Source: Letharia columbiana | Lineage: Eukaryota > Ascomycota > Lecanoromycetes > Lecanorales > Parmeliaceae | Assembly (NCBI RefSeq): GCF_014066305.1 | Contig: NW_023501068.1 | Coordinates: forward strand, 171,501-235,500 | Length of the DNA stretch: 64,000 nt | Reading direction: 5' to 3' | Shown: positions 35,158-47,948 of the stretch, one piece after another | Layout of the letters: each line of letters opens with the position of its first letter | Numbering within the stretch: position 1 is the stretch's first letter | Notes under the pieces: model-generated | What the model saw: the letters and a program-made list of their open reading frames with translations, nothing else | The model's database searches: none | Told to the model about the DNA's origin: nothing | Program-made: the position numbers and the translations under genes

Positions 35158-35210
35158 TTCGTGAGATCTTCCATCTTGAGATACCAACGAAGGATAGAAG
35201 ATCTCACGAA
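35158..35210. promoter_or_regulatory. Perfect 14-bp inverted repeat upstream of the terpene cyclase
   Basis: TTCGTGAGATCTTC at 35158..35171 and its exact complement at 35197..35210, with a 25-nt spacer. It could bind a dimeric regulator or form a hairpin in the 5' UTR; neither can be decided from sequence. Confidence 0.6.
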
Positions 35211-35281
35211 GCAAGGTCACATCTGATACGACCGACAGCCTCTGACCATCTTCCCTCGCGTCCTCCGGTCAATCAGAGAAG

Positions 35282-36125
35282 ATGCCATTCCACCTCCCTC
35301 TCAGCCCGCTCGACAGACGAAACCAGCCCCCGGTGTACTACCTTCAAGTGCAAGATGCCCTGATCCTGATCAGTTCCTTCCTCTGGACCGTCGCATACGC
35401 CCTCTATGTCCGCCAAGCGTTCCGCGACAAGTCCTACGGCATGCCACTTCTTTGCTTGTACCGACCCCCCTCCTCGAACCCCGCGGCGTATCGTCAGCGA
35501 AGCTGACCCATGGTGGTTTTACAGGTGGGCGAACATAGCGTGGGAGTTTCTGTTCGGCGTCGTGGCTCCGACCTCGGCCGCTCAGACGATCGCTTTCGTT
35601 CCGTGGCTGCTCATCGATGTCGCAATCGTCTACACGACGTGGCGGTTCGGCCCCGATCAGTGGAAGCGGTCGCCGCTGGTGGCGAACAATATGGGCTGGA
35701 TTGTGACGTCTGGTACCATCTTGATGACGGGGTTGTTTTGGTCCTTCATCAAGACCGTTGGCGTCGAAGCTGCGTCCTTTTATATCGGTTATGGGGACCA
35801 GCTCCTGATAAGCATCACTTCGGTGGCGCAGTTGATGTCAAGGAATAATACCTCCGGTCATTCCTTGGGTATCTGGTACGTGATTTCCTTCATTCTTCCC
35901 CGATTGATGAGTACTGAAGTGGGACAACATAGGTTTTATCGGGCGAGTGGGACTTGCTTGACCATTCTGCTGTTTGCCTGGCGGTATTGGCATTACGCCG
36001 ATAGCTATCCGAGAGTGGCACAACCTACAACATTGTTCCTCTTCGTGGGCTCAGAGGTGGTGGATTCGATCTATCCGATGGTCTACGTCTTTCTGGAAAA
36101 GAAGGCGAAAAAGAAAGGGACGTAG
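35282..36125 (+). CDS. Pyr4/PaxB-family membrane terpene cyclase (cluster gene 2)
   Basis: Exons 35282..35457, 35525..35875 and 35933..36125 (introns 35458..35524 and 35876..35932) give 239 residues, the usual length of this seven-helix family. These cyclases protonate an epoxide or olefin on the prenyl chain of meroterpenoids and indole terpenoids and start polyene cyclisation in the membrane. The hallmark MPLLCLWANIAWEFLFG block is created by intron 1 removal and holds Glu66, matching the catalytic Glu of Pyr4; Asp220 in GSEVVDSIYP matches the second catalytic acid. The second intron is a multiple of three without a stop; removing it joins SLGIW to FYRASGT as in relatives. Partner genes are the DMATS prenyltransferase and oxidases in this cluster. 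The subgroup (indole diterpene or aryl meroterpenoid) cannot be told by eye. Confidence 0.88.
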
Positions 36126-36739
36126 CACAGCTCGAAGATCACATCACATGGGACACAAGATGGCCCGGTACGGACGTCAAGCTTGCCTTTTGATCTGACA
36201 AGCATCAACGTCATAGGATAACGATGAAAGGAGAGCGGGTGAAGTGAATCGCTGATCCTTTCAGGCCACATAGAGCAAATCAAGGTCTGCTGCGTAGGCT
36301 TAATCTCCGACACGCTAATTCCATAGTCTATATGTAATTCCCTGAATGACCAGATCACACAATTCCATCTCGTCCTGATAGAATCTAGAATGTCAGGACT
36401 TCTACCAGTGTTCATGGCAGGTTTCTCAACTCGCTGCGACCATTGAGCTGCTTGCAATTCCATGCGGGAACACATATCATGCTCAATTCTATGCTTCTAT
36501 AATGCTTTACCCACTTTGCTCAAACCAGCATTTATGATGCTCTCCTACTTGTATTTTAACGCGACTGGAAGAGATTAAGCCCAATCAAATCTCGAATTGT
36601 GTCCACATGCTAAATGGACAAAGAGAAGTCTCCCAAGCCTCTTACACAATCTTCCACATACAAAATCAGGTGTAACTCCCTCCAGTATAACTAACAGCTA
36701 TTCCGTGGCACTTGAAGAGCCCGTGAAAGAAAGACTCCT
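36126..36739. other. Convergent spacer between terpene cyclase and GMC gene
   Basis: The 3' regions of two genes pointing at each other. No gene or clear terminator motif is seen. Confidence 0.4.
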
Positions 36740-39001
<2,262 letters not shown>

Positions 39002-39099
39002 CTAGATTAAACGAAAGACAAGAAGTGAGGTTTTCAGTTCTAGGGCTCCAGATTTGCCCTGTTTCTGTTTTAGTGCCGGCCACCGAGAGTTCTACCGCC

Positions 39100-39107
39100 T
39101 ATATATA
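39100..39107 (-). promoter_or_regulatory. TATA box of the GMC gene
   Basis: TATATATA-type element about 120 bp upstream of the GMC start codon on the minus strand. Confidence 0.55.
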
Positions 39108-41377
39108 AGGTAAGAAAGCTTCACGGCTTACTGCGAAATGCTCGGTGTCGGCCGCGAGGTAACATTCCGGCGAAGGAGGGATGGGGGCAACGTCCTCACG
39201 GCACATTGTCTGACGCCTGTCTTGACAAAAACGGCAACGTGGCTGATTATCATACTAGCTGCCACCGGAGACGGGAGGGCGCCACCAACAGCCATCAGGA
39301 GCTGGCACAGCCAGGAGCACTATCGTGTTGGCAGAAGGGTGCACGAGAGAGATCAGGATTTGAAAGCGTTGATGCTGAGCCGCAAGGAACAGATGGATCC
39401 GGCCATTTAGCGTAGATCGCTCAGCTCAAGTGAGTCTTATGGTAAGCTTACCCATTGTAATCGGAGGGCAGTACGCTGTCTGCCTGCCAGCCACATTGGG
39501 CATTCCGAGGGCAGTCGGGCTGATGGAACCATTGAATGAACCCATCATCCCATTCAAGGCAGCCTTGAGAGGACCGCCTTACTTCCCAGTGAAGCCCAAG
39601 GAAAAGTGACTAATCCCAGGGCAGACTGGACGTGGTAGATAAGCCAAAGAAGAGAAACCAAACAGACCAACCCGAGACAAATCTAGATGGAATTCTTCTC
39701 GTTCGAATCCAGTGGATCGGAACTATTCTCTGCCAATGAGATGAAGTGCGTGCACTAGTGAAGCATCTAAGAGCCCTATGATCGGAGAATTAATGGGGGC
39801 TATGCACTGGGCCACGAGGCCACCTACATACTTATGTAGCATGGATATTGCCTAATCTGCCACCCTCATCAACTTGCGTCTCTGTGACCCACCCACTCAC
39901 CCACTCCATTGTCCCTGCCGCTTAGGTAAGGGGAGTCTGACGGCATGGTTACAATCCCATGGGACTCTTCGAGGCGCTTGCAGGCTTCCTTGAAACAGAC
40001 TGTTGCTATGCTGGCTACGCCCAAAGACCAATATGTATTCAAGCCGTCGAAACAGCAGTAAGCTATGGGATGTATGGTGGTAATTGTGGTTAGACTCCCA
40101 CTGATCACGTTCCTTGGTGCAAATGCATAGACGTACTATTAGATAGCTCGCTTCTGCTGGGTAGGTGCGTGGCAAGCGTGGGTGTGATGTGCGGCTGATG
40201 ATCCTGGACGTGCAGATTCGCATGCCATTGCCAGGGCTGGGATGGCTTGCCTCAGTCCCTCAGACATGCCAAGATGCTAAGCCCCTTCGGGTTACCTTTA
40301 ATATGCTGACTTGCCTTCGGGTGGCACAGGATGGCCCACACGTGGTATCTTAGTGGTTAGTAGTTAGTCGTATTTTTAGTAGCTTCGGCTCATTGGCTTT
40401 TTTTTTACTTCATTTTGACAGACAGAAATAAAAAGCACCGCAACACCATTGTACAGCATTAGAAATAAACCAAAAAAAACCAGCGTAAATACCTCCAACC
40501 ACACGACCACAACCAACAGGTGTCCGCCCCGGACTATGACTAACGGGGAACATTTCGCTTCACAAATCAATGCGTCGCACGGGTTTCGAACCTAAGCCCT
40601 CGTTTTGTACACGAGAATGTTTCTTTGAAGATGATAACGGCACCGAGTTTTCCCATCCACCGCCAATGGTTTTTCTCCGAGGTTTATCCAAATTGCTTAC
40701 ACCTCCGGAATGAATTTACCTCTTCTAAAGCTTCTATTTTTAGGTAAACAGTGAAACCTCATTTCGATAGACGCACATTGTCGTTTCCCGAGCCAGAAAA
40801 TAAGAAACACCGCGATACCATTGTACCAGCGCCAACAGGAATCGTACCTATTACGTATTAGAATACCTCTAACCTGCGCCCGGAGAGCATCAGATGTAGG
40901 GCCCGGATGTGCGCCTAAAAAAATCCGTATCGGAGCACCCGTCACTGTTGATCCGTTCAACCAGCGAGACCGCCAACAAGACCGCTTAAAACTGCGCATG
41001 AGACAGCTCAAGGGGTACGTTCACTGGGTAAGCTCATGGGGAAAGCCTACGAAAGCCTGCAATAGTACCAACGACAGTCCTCAGGATAGCCCCCAGGACA
41101 GGCCCTAAGATAACCCCTAGAAATGGCCTTCAAGGTAGCCCTGGAAATTGCGAAACCGAGCAGGAGCTCGGATGGAACTCCGGGATCCGTTCTGGGTGCT
41201 ACTCGCGGGCCTCGCGGGCTCTCTTCAAGCGTGGGGTGTGCGCACGACAGAATGCGGTGTGCATCTATCGAAGTGGGATGTGCGCCTACCTATTGTTTAC
41301 CTATGTTGATGGGTCTATTAGCTACTGTGTAGCCAAGTCTTCATATCTCCTCGCTTTTGAGTCAACTCTATCCCAAA
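39108..41377. other. 2.3-kb spacer with a diverged repeat pair
   Basis: No gene is supported. 40419..40520 and 40787..40890 share blocks such as CACCGC.A.ACCATTGTAC and the CAACAGG/CCTC.AACC run in the same order, suggesting two old copies of one repeat, possibly a degraded LTR fragment. 41040..41160 is made of short CCC-AAG/GG-type degenerate units. Frames at 40821..41108 and 41123..41332 lack domains. Confidence 0.45.
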
Positions 41378-42856
41378 CTACAATTGCGGCCGCCATTCGA
41401 TGTTGATGCGATGACCCTTGATGTCACCATTGAACCATTCAATCACCTCGATCTTCTCTTGGCACGTCCGAGCCCCCTCCAAGACTTCACTCTCCACGAC
41501 GGCCATGACGGTCTCATGCAGTTGATTCATGGCCAGATTCTTGCCGATGCACGCTCTCAAGCCCGCCCCGAAAGGAATCATAGATCTTTCCATGCCGGAC
41601 CGTCGAAGTCCATGGTCTGTTCCATCGTCCAGCCACCTCTCGGGCTGGAAGGTGAAGGGGTCTGGAAAGACGTCGGGATCATGGTGAAGATTGTAAGCAG
41701 CACAGCCCACAATCGAGCCAGGCGGGATGAGTATGTCGCCAACGCGCAGCCCGGGGCTCGAGGCAGGCACCACGCGCGTCAGTCGCGTTGGATTCGCCAT
41801 GCCGAGGCGCAGACCCTCCTTGACAACGGCGCGTAGGAACGGTAGCCCACTGTCCTGGTGTCTAGCCGAACGGATCTCACACAGCAACCGCACCCGCGCA
41901 GATTCACTCTGTACCAAATGGAACAGTATCGTGGCCAGCATGACGGCCGTCGAGTCGGCACCCGCGAAGATAATGGCCTTGCTCTGCGCGGCAGCCTCGG
42001 CGTGCGAGATGCCCGCTTGGACGAGGCGCTCGTGGTAGTAATGCGGCTTGGTGGCCGAGACTGTGCTGCCCATGACCTCCTCGGCGAAGTGGTCAAGCTT
42101 GACGAATGACTCGATGACCTGCTCATTGGCGCTGAGGCGTTGAGACATGGCGTACACGAAACGGAAGATGCTGTTGGGCAGTAGCGAGAAGCGAGCGAAC
42201 GCCACAATGGCGAAGATAAAAGGGTTGGCACTGAGCTTGGCGTCGTCCAGCTGCCTCTCCTTGAGGGTGCGATGCTTGTTCTCGTCGAGTCCGCCGTACC
42301 GCTGCCCAAGCAAATAGGCCGTCACGACATCGATGGAGAGTCGCGCGCAGAGATCCAATATGTCCGTCTTGATGCGGGCCGTTTTGAACTCGCACAGTTG
42401 GTTCACGAACTCGGCCACGCAGCTTCCAATGACCCCTCCGGACCCGCTCTCCGCCCGCATTTGCGCAGGTGAAAAGAGAGGTGCTACTGCCTTGGCGCGC
42501 ACGTCTCGGTATGCCGTGTCTATGGCCGAGAAGATGGACACAATGGGCCCGAGATTGAAGTTCCTGTACCGGTCATCTTTTGAAAACCCACCCTCTGCTA
42601 TGTAGATGTCGCGTATGGCTTCGCTGTCAGAGATAGAGACGGAGTTGGGCGCAACTCGGAGCACTTTCGTCTTGTACTTTTGATGATAGTAACGCAATAC
42701 GCGTCCCTCTATTCCAAGGTAGCATATGAAGTGCAGGAACAAGGAGCTGACCTTGGCGATAATTGGGCCGGGCACGTGGCTGAGAGGATGGAAGCGCACC
42801 CGGTAGACAATAGGAACCAGGGTCAATGCAATCAACACAGGCACTGACGCGAACAT
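41378..42856 (-). CDS. Intronless cytochrome P450 (cluster gene 4)
   Basis: One open frame of 492 codons with every P450 landmark: N-terminal anchor (VPVLIALTLVPIVYRV) and PLSHVPGP hinge, helix I AGADSTA, helix K EGLR, the PERF-like FQPERW and the heme loop FGAGLRACIGKNLA with Cys436. The protein is full length and looks active. It is probably a benzoate-4-hydroxylase/pisatin-demethylase-like (CYP53/CYP57-type) monooxygenase by overall layout, but I cannot assign a family. It is divergent from the O-methyltransferase across 420 bp. Unlike its cluster neighbours, which have two to six introns, it has none. Confidence 0.92.
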   Translation of the reverse strand: MFASVPVLIALTLVPIVYRVRFHPLSHVPGPIIAKVSSLFLHFICYLGIEGRVLRYYHQKYKTKVLRVAPNSVSISDSEAIRDIYIAEGGFSKDDRYRNFNLGPIVSIFSAIDTAYRDVRAKAVAPLFSPAQMRAESGSGGVIGSCVAEFVNQLCEFKTARIKTDILDLCARLSIDVVTAYLLGQRYGGLDENKHRTLKERQLDDAKLSANPFIFAIVAFARFSLLPNSIFRFVYAMSQRLSANEQVIESFVKLDHFAEEVMGSTVSATKPHYYHERLVQAGISHAEAAAQSKAIIFAGADSTAVMLATILFHLVQSESARVRLLCEIRSARHQDSGLPFLRAVVKEGLRLGMANPTRLTRVVPASSPGLRVGDILIPPGSIVGCAAYNLHHDPDVFPDPFTFQPERWLDDGTDHGLRRSGMERSMIPFGAGLRACIGKNLAMNQLHETVMAVVESEVLEGARTCQEKIEVIEWFNGDIKGHRINIEWRPQL

Positions 42857-43276
42857 CTTGTGGAGTCAAGTATCAGGGGCAAATACCGACCAGCATCTGA
42901 AATTGTTGGAATCTTCTCCATTTAACAGTCGCAAAAAGCTGACAAACAAATCCAGACTTGACACCCAACCCTCTCTCTTCAAATCTTCAAAGCCTCTGTC
43001 AGATACAATGGCCAGGTCGTAGTGCCAAAAAGCCACTGCTTCCGGTACCTCATTGGCTGGGTTCGCTTACACGGTCCGGCAGCGGTTGTGGTGTAATAAG
43101 CAAACCTTGCGTACTCGGGGTCGGAAAAATTACTTGGGCTTTCCCTGACCAATGATCCAGCGATTCTCATCGAAGTTCGTTTTCATCGTGCCACGAGTGC
43201 CTTTATCACAATGTTTAAGAGTAACACACGCCAGCTTCCAACAGTCAATGTAAGCACCCGAGAATAGCGGTATAGG
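42857..43276. promoter_or_regulatory. Divergent promoter between P450 and O-methyltransferase
   Basis: A 420-bp shared upstream region of two head-to-head cluster genes. No palindromic zinc-cluster site could be singled out by eye. Confidence 0.4.
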
Positions 43277-43687
43277 ATGGCGTCCTCAATGAATGGAACG
43301 AACGGAACGGACGACCACAAATTTGAAGAGCTTATGCAGACACTGAACGGAATCAACGCCGACACCTTCAGCAACGATGGTAAAAGGATCCAGACCCTCC
43401 TGGCAGCGTATGCCCTCGTATCTCGGCTCGAGACGCCATGGGATTTCGTATTGAGACTCTGCATGGGTCAGGTACTCACTTTGACCCTTGTGTGAAGTCC
43501 GAGACTGGGGCTGAAATGTGCATCAGCCAGCGCTTGGGGCAGCTCTGAAAGTTTCGAAGGATCTGCAGCTGTTCGACAAATGGCATGAGCGCGGTGACGG
43601 CGCCATGACAAGGGAGCAGCTGGCAGCGATGGTGTCTTGCGACCCCAACCTTCTCTGTCAGTGCCCTTAAATATGAGACACGGAGAA

Positions 43688-43721
<34 letters not shown>

Positions 43722-44781
43722 GGGGGGAGGGAGGGCGGGATGGAGGGAGAGACAGACCTGGCAGCTAAACAGATATGATGATCTAGTTCGCCTACTCCGC
43801 CATTTAGCAGCAAACCATGTGCTGCAAGAGACTTCGATAGGGGTTTTCAAGCCGACCAAATTGAGTATCTCTTTCACCCAATCAGTGTTCGGGGAGTGGA
43901 TCAACCATCTGTTTGTCTCTCCATAAATCAACACTTTTAGCAAAGGGTAACAGACTTAGTTACGATGCGACAATTCCGTGCTTCTTCAAGATGCCAATGT
44001 ACCTGGCTCAGAACGGCTACAAAAATCCTTTGGATCCCAGCAATGGCGTTTTCCAGTACGCGAAAGGTTGGAAGGGAGATATGTTCCACTATTACGAGTC
44101 CCACCCGGTCGAGGGTGAATCCTTCAACCACGTCATGGGCGGCGTCATGGCAAACCAGGCCGGATGGGTGGACATTTTCCCCCACAACGCCATTCTCGAG
44201 TCAGACTCGGATAGCGAGTCCCCTCTCGTGGTAGACGTGGGAGGCAACATTGGTCACGACATGGAAAAGTTTCGCCAGTTACACCCAGAGACAGCTTCTC
44301 GTCTGTACCTGGAGGACAGACCAGAGGTTGTAAAGCACTCCCTGTGTCCAGAGCCTGTGAACAAGATAGGCTACGACTTCTTCATGCCGCAGCCGATCAA
44401 AGGTAAGGCTCATCGTGCGCGGTAAGAAGGCAGATGAACGACCGCTAACCCATGCAAATCACAGGAGCGCGCGCCTACTACATGCACGGCGTCCTCCACG
44501 ACTGGTCCGACGAGCCGGCCCGCAAGATTCTCGAAATGCAGAGAGGGGCGATGAAACCGGGACACAGCAAACTCCTGATCCACGACCACATTGCGCCCGA
44601 GGCCTTGGCCCACCCGCACACCACGGCCTACGATCTGACCATGATGGTCATGGTGGCGGGGGTAGAGCGGAGCGAGGCGCATTGGAGCACGTTGCTCAAG
44701 TCTGCGGGTTATAAGTTCCTCAGGGTCTGGACTTCGCCGCTGGCCGTGCAAGGCATCATCGAGGCCGAGCTCGAGGAGTAG
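43277..44781 (+). CDS. SAM-dependent O-methyltransferase (cluster gene 5)
   Basis: Exons 43277..43471, 43527..43656, 43787..43910, 43954..44402 and 44465..44781 give 404 residues, typical for fungal class II (COMT-like) O-methyltransferases. The N-terminal dimerisation half (WDFVLRLCMGQPALGAALK, RLLRHLAANHVL) is followed by the SAM motif VVDVGGNIGHD (242-251), the GARAYYMHGVLHDWSDE block with catalytic base His311, and the LLIHDHIAP and DLTMMVM substrate-site stretches. It would methylate a phenolic or enolic oxygen of the cluster product. Intron 2 holds a GT/GA microsatellite. Intron 3 is only 43 bp and has a weak donor (gtttgt), but its removal is the only way to join INHL to SYDATIPCF in frame. 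Confidence 0.87.
43689..43738 (+). repeat. Compound GT/GA microsatellite inside O-methyltransferase intron 2
   Basis: About nine GT units pass into about seven GA units and a G-run, all inside the 130-bp intron 43657..43786. Confidence 0.9.
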
Positions 44782-45601
44782 GAGTGTTGCTGCCGTGCCC
44801 CTTGATACAATTCCGATTTGATTTTTCCACCGTATTCCGTATCGCCCGGTTCATCCGGGCTAGAAAATTCACAATCGCACCACATCGCGCCCGATCGTTG
44901 ATGATTGATGCTCTTTGCTGTTTCCCCGTGCTCTTGCTTCGTGGCTATCCGTGTTCCCGCCCATGGTCCAAAGTGAGAGATTGAAGAACTCAGTCGAGCG
45001 TGCAGATTCTCGTTTGTCTGCTGCGCTGTGAGATATAACTGACGAAGGGCGTTGAATTTGAGCTTATGGGGGTTCTTTGTGCTACGAGTGTCAAGGTCTC
45101 GTGGTGGAATTACGGGGTATGGCACAACGCTGTCACGTCACAGAATATCTTGTGTTTCATTCATTAGACCTTGAGAGCGCACATTATTAGTAAGCTGTTA
45201 TGTAGCTTTCTTCTTCCTCTTCTTCCTCTCCCCTTCTTCTTCCTCCTCCGTTTGCCTCTCTTGCCTTTCCCGTTTCGCTCAGAGAGGTCATGTAGTTGCT
45301 ACGCGCATTCTTTCTCTAGCATCATTTGTGGCTGTCTGTGGGTTGCTTAATTGCTGAGTGTTAAATCGTAACCTAGTACCTAGGACCATCTGACAAGAAT
45401 AGCACAAGAAAAGGAACCCCCCTTATTGAAGGTAAGAAGTGTCCTACAGGCGTGTTCCATGTGCAAGTACCTAAGCTTTCCATCAAATCTAGTAATACTA
45501 ACAGACAAAAGAGATTGCAATACCCAAGTTCTAATCGCGCCAACAATGTTCTAAAGTACATGTAGACTGAAAGGAGATTAAGGGTCCCCAAGTCCAGTCC
45601 A
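44782..45601. other. Convergent spacer between O-methyltransferase and prenyltransferase
   Basis: An 820-bp stretch with a CT-rich run at 45210..45270. No gene is supported. Confidence 0.4.
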
Positions 45602-47100
45602 CTAAAAGCGCGGTGTCTCGTATAGTTCAGGGGTGACGTAGACCTGCAGACTTAGACCATCCTGCTTGGAATCTTCCTTCCTCCCGATGCCAATGAAGGT
45701 GAAGATGCCCGGCTTTTCATCCAGCTTCCGGTACGTGCTGTGTTTTCAGTTGTTAGCAACGTCAGGAAGGTTGTGCAATGAGACGGATGGCCACGTACAA
45801 GACATTCTCCAGTCGCTCCTCGAGCGACCTTCCTCCGTCATGCCACCCATACTTCGTCAACCAGGCGTCCAGTCCCTGGGCGATCGCTCGGTCGTTGGGT
45901 GCTCTGAAAGCGGGATAGAAGTAGAGCTTTGGGACCGGGTATGGCCTATCCGGTGAGAGCGAGAAATACATGGACGTTGGTTTTTGTCCGAAGAGCGCGC
46001 GTCGCCGCTGCTCAGCTGGAGTCTCTTCCTTGATCTTGTCGGCTGGGTAGTCACAGCCACTTGCGAGGTCAATCAAGTCTCGAAGCTTCTCCTTGTCGTC
46101 TTGCAGATCAGGAATCCGTCCACCCAGCGTGTAATAATCCCACATCTCGTCGAACGAGTTCCCCCAATAGCGCATGTACACCTTCAGGCGCGCCTTCCCT
46201 GCCTTGACGAAATCAGTTGCCATGCCCCGCCCGCAGTTCTCGTACTGAGGATGGTCCTCGACGTAGTCCTCAATCGTCTTGAGGGCCAGCAAGATATTCG
46301 GATAGTAGCCAATGTCCGGCATTTGCCGAATACCCAAGCTGAGCGCTTGGAAGCGGCCGAAGCCCTTGTCTGCGGCCACGAAGCAAGGGGGAAAATAGCT
46401 CTTGGCCATGACAGGGAGCATTCCAGGCGCCAACTCCAAGATACGAGCATTGATGTCGAATCCCAATATTGTGGGCGTCTGATACCCTACCTGAGCGACA
46501 AGGGCTTGCTGTTTACTTGGGGAGACGTTGGAATAGACGAACCACCGGGCGAGAGCACGATGCTACCGGGTGTGATCTGGAGTCATTATTTCCTCGTCAT
46601 CAAGAAGGAGCGTATCATAGTAAACGCAGTGAGAAAGGGAAGAAACAAACAGATCAATATTTTGGAAAGAAAAAGAAGCTTGAAAATCGAAATGCATAAC
46701 GTACCCATTTGTCGTCAAACATTGGACTTTGCTTGGCAAGCGTTTCTAACACCTTTTCTGAATTTGCTATACTCAGAGGGTGGTCCTTGTTTGGTGGACG
46801 GAGCTCGCTAAGATCGAGAACGAAGCGAACACCTGGGTTTTTGGTTGACCCCTTAAACTCAAAGCTGTACTCAAAAGGATTGCCGTCCCAGCCCACCGCG
46901 GCGGGAAGGGAGTTGCTTTCAGGTTTATTTCCTAGCAGTGGACAGAGAGTATCTCGGTAGTAGTCGAGGAATTGGCGCTGTGCTTCCTCTGGGTAATTGG
47001 CCTCATGAAGCATTCTGGAGAGATCAGACCCGCTGGTGCGCCACCAGTAGGACGGACCTTCGCCATTCATCGAACATGCTGTATCAGTAGTCGTCTCCAT
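45602..47100 (-). CDS. DMATS-type aromatic prenyltransferase (cluster gene 6)
   Basis: Exons 46705..47100, 46567..46592, 45799..46515 and 45602..45737 give 424 residues, the usual ABBA-fold DMATS length. Recognisable blocks: YWWRTSGSDLSRML near the start, EYSFEFKGS, VRFVLDLSELRP, TPTILGFDINARILELAPGMLPVMAKSYFPP, the LKVYMRYWGNSFDEMWDYYTLGG core, KLYFYPAFR and the C-terminal GIFTFIGIGRK plus LQVYVTPELYETPRF. These enzymes transfer a prenyl group to indoles, tyrosine, phenols or other aromatics without metal. Exon 2 is only 26 nt and is the least certain part: it was set by phase and by the KQQALVAQVGYQTP continuation. The start ATG at 47100 is the last unit of the adjoining minisatellite, so the true N-terminus and translation start could vary. 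Confidence 0.85.
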
Positions 47101-47497
47101 AGAGGAGTCGTCTCCATAGCAGGAGCCGTTTCCATAGCAGGCGTCTCCATAGCAGGAGCCGTCTCCATAGTGGCTGTTTCCATAGCAGGCGTCTCCATAG
47201 CAGGAGCCGTTTCCATAGCAGGCGTCTCCATAGCAGGAGCCGTCTCCATAGTGGCTGTTTTCATAGCAGGCGTCTCCATAGCAGGAGTCTCCTTAGCAGG
47301 CGTCTCCATAGCAGGCGTCTCCTTAGCAGGCGTCTCCATAGCAGGCGTCTCCATCGCAGGCGTCTCCATAGCAGGAGCCGTTTCCATAGCAGGCGTCTCC
47401 ATAGCAGGAACCGTCTCCATATGGTTTCCATAGCAGGCGTCTCCATAGCAGGCGTCTCCATAACAGGCGTCTCCATCGCAGGCGTCTCCATAGTTGC
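47086..47497 (-). repeat. 15/18-bp minisatellite at the prenyltransferase 5' end
   Basis: About 27 tandem units on the minus strand alternating between a 15-bp form (ATGGAGACGCCTGCT-like) and an 18-bp form with an extra codon. Read as protein they give METPA and METAPA units. Two odd-length units, near 47420 and near 47100, change the frame, so the array is not one continuous coding extension of the prenyltransferase. It covers the expected 5' UTR and core promoter. Confidence 0.92.
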
Positions 47498-47948
47498 CGT
47501 GGCAGTCTGCATATTCAAAGATTGAATTTAATAAAGTGTCCCAAATTGTGGCAAACGAAGCCTCGGATTCTATGGCCTAGTGTACAAGGACCACGGAATT
47601 TCCTGTGCTGGATCTGGGGAGTTTTGGCATTGCCCGAGTCGCCAGTGTCTTCTTTACTTGGCACTACAAATCGGGCCTCGGCCCAATGTCATATGGGAAT
47701 TTTTGAAAGCCCCATAATCCCCCTGCCTCTGTATTCGGACTGGGGATGATTATTTCAGGGTCTTTGGGGCTCGAACTGGTACTCGTTTGATTTCCTTGTT
47801 GTTGCATGCAGGAACATGCACGCAGTTTGAGCTAAGGACCACTTGCATGTTACTTAGCGCCGACCCATCTGTTGGTCGCCAAGTAGTAGTGCTGGGTAAC
47901 ACCAGCCGCCCCAAGTAAGCGCAGGAAGCCGCCAGTGGTCAAGGAGAG

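Larger units (their letters stand above)
34644..35281. promoter_or_regulatory. Divergent promoter region between P450 and terpene cyclase
   Basis: A 638-bp head-to-head gap. It contains telomere-like TTAGGG units (34761..34806) and a perfect 14-bp inverted repeat at 35158..35171/35197..35210, about 70 bp before the cyclase ATG. Co-regulation of the two genes is likely from the arrangement, but no named factor site is recognised. Confidence 0.5.

Noticed and set aside
40560..40620. tRNA-like sequence with a GGTTCGAAACC-type B-box on the minus strand
   Set aside because: The T-stem does not pair and no acceptor stem or anticodon arm can be built.
46484..46515. Alternative 26-nt intron in the prenyltransferase near the CCCCAA|gtaaac donor
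   Set aside because: Too short. A 51-bp intron at 46516..46566 keeps the frame and better matches the family spacing.
47067..47420. 117-codon METPA-repeat frame as a separate gene
   Set aside because: It is the minisatellite read as protein; it ends out of frame with the prenyltransferase and has no other domain.
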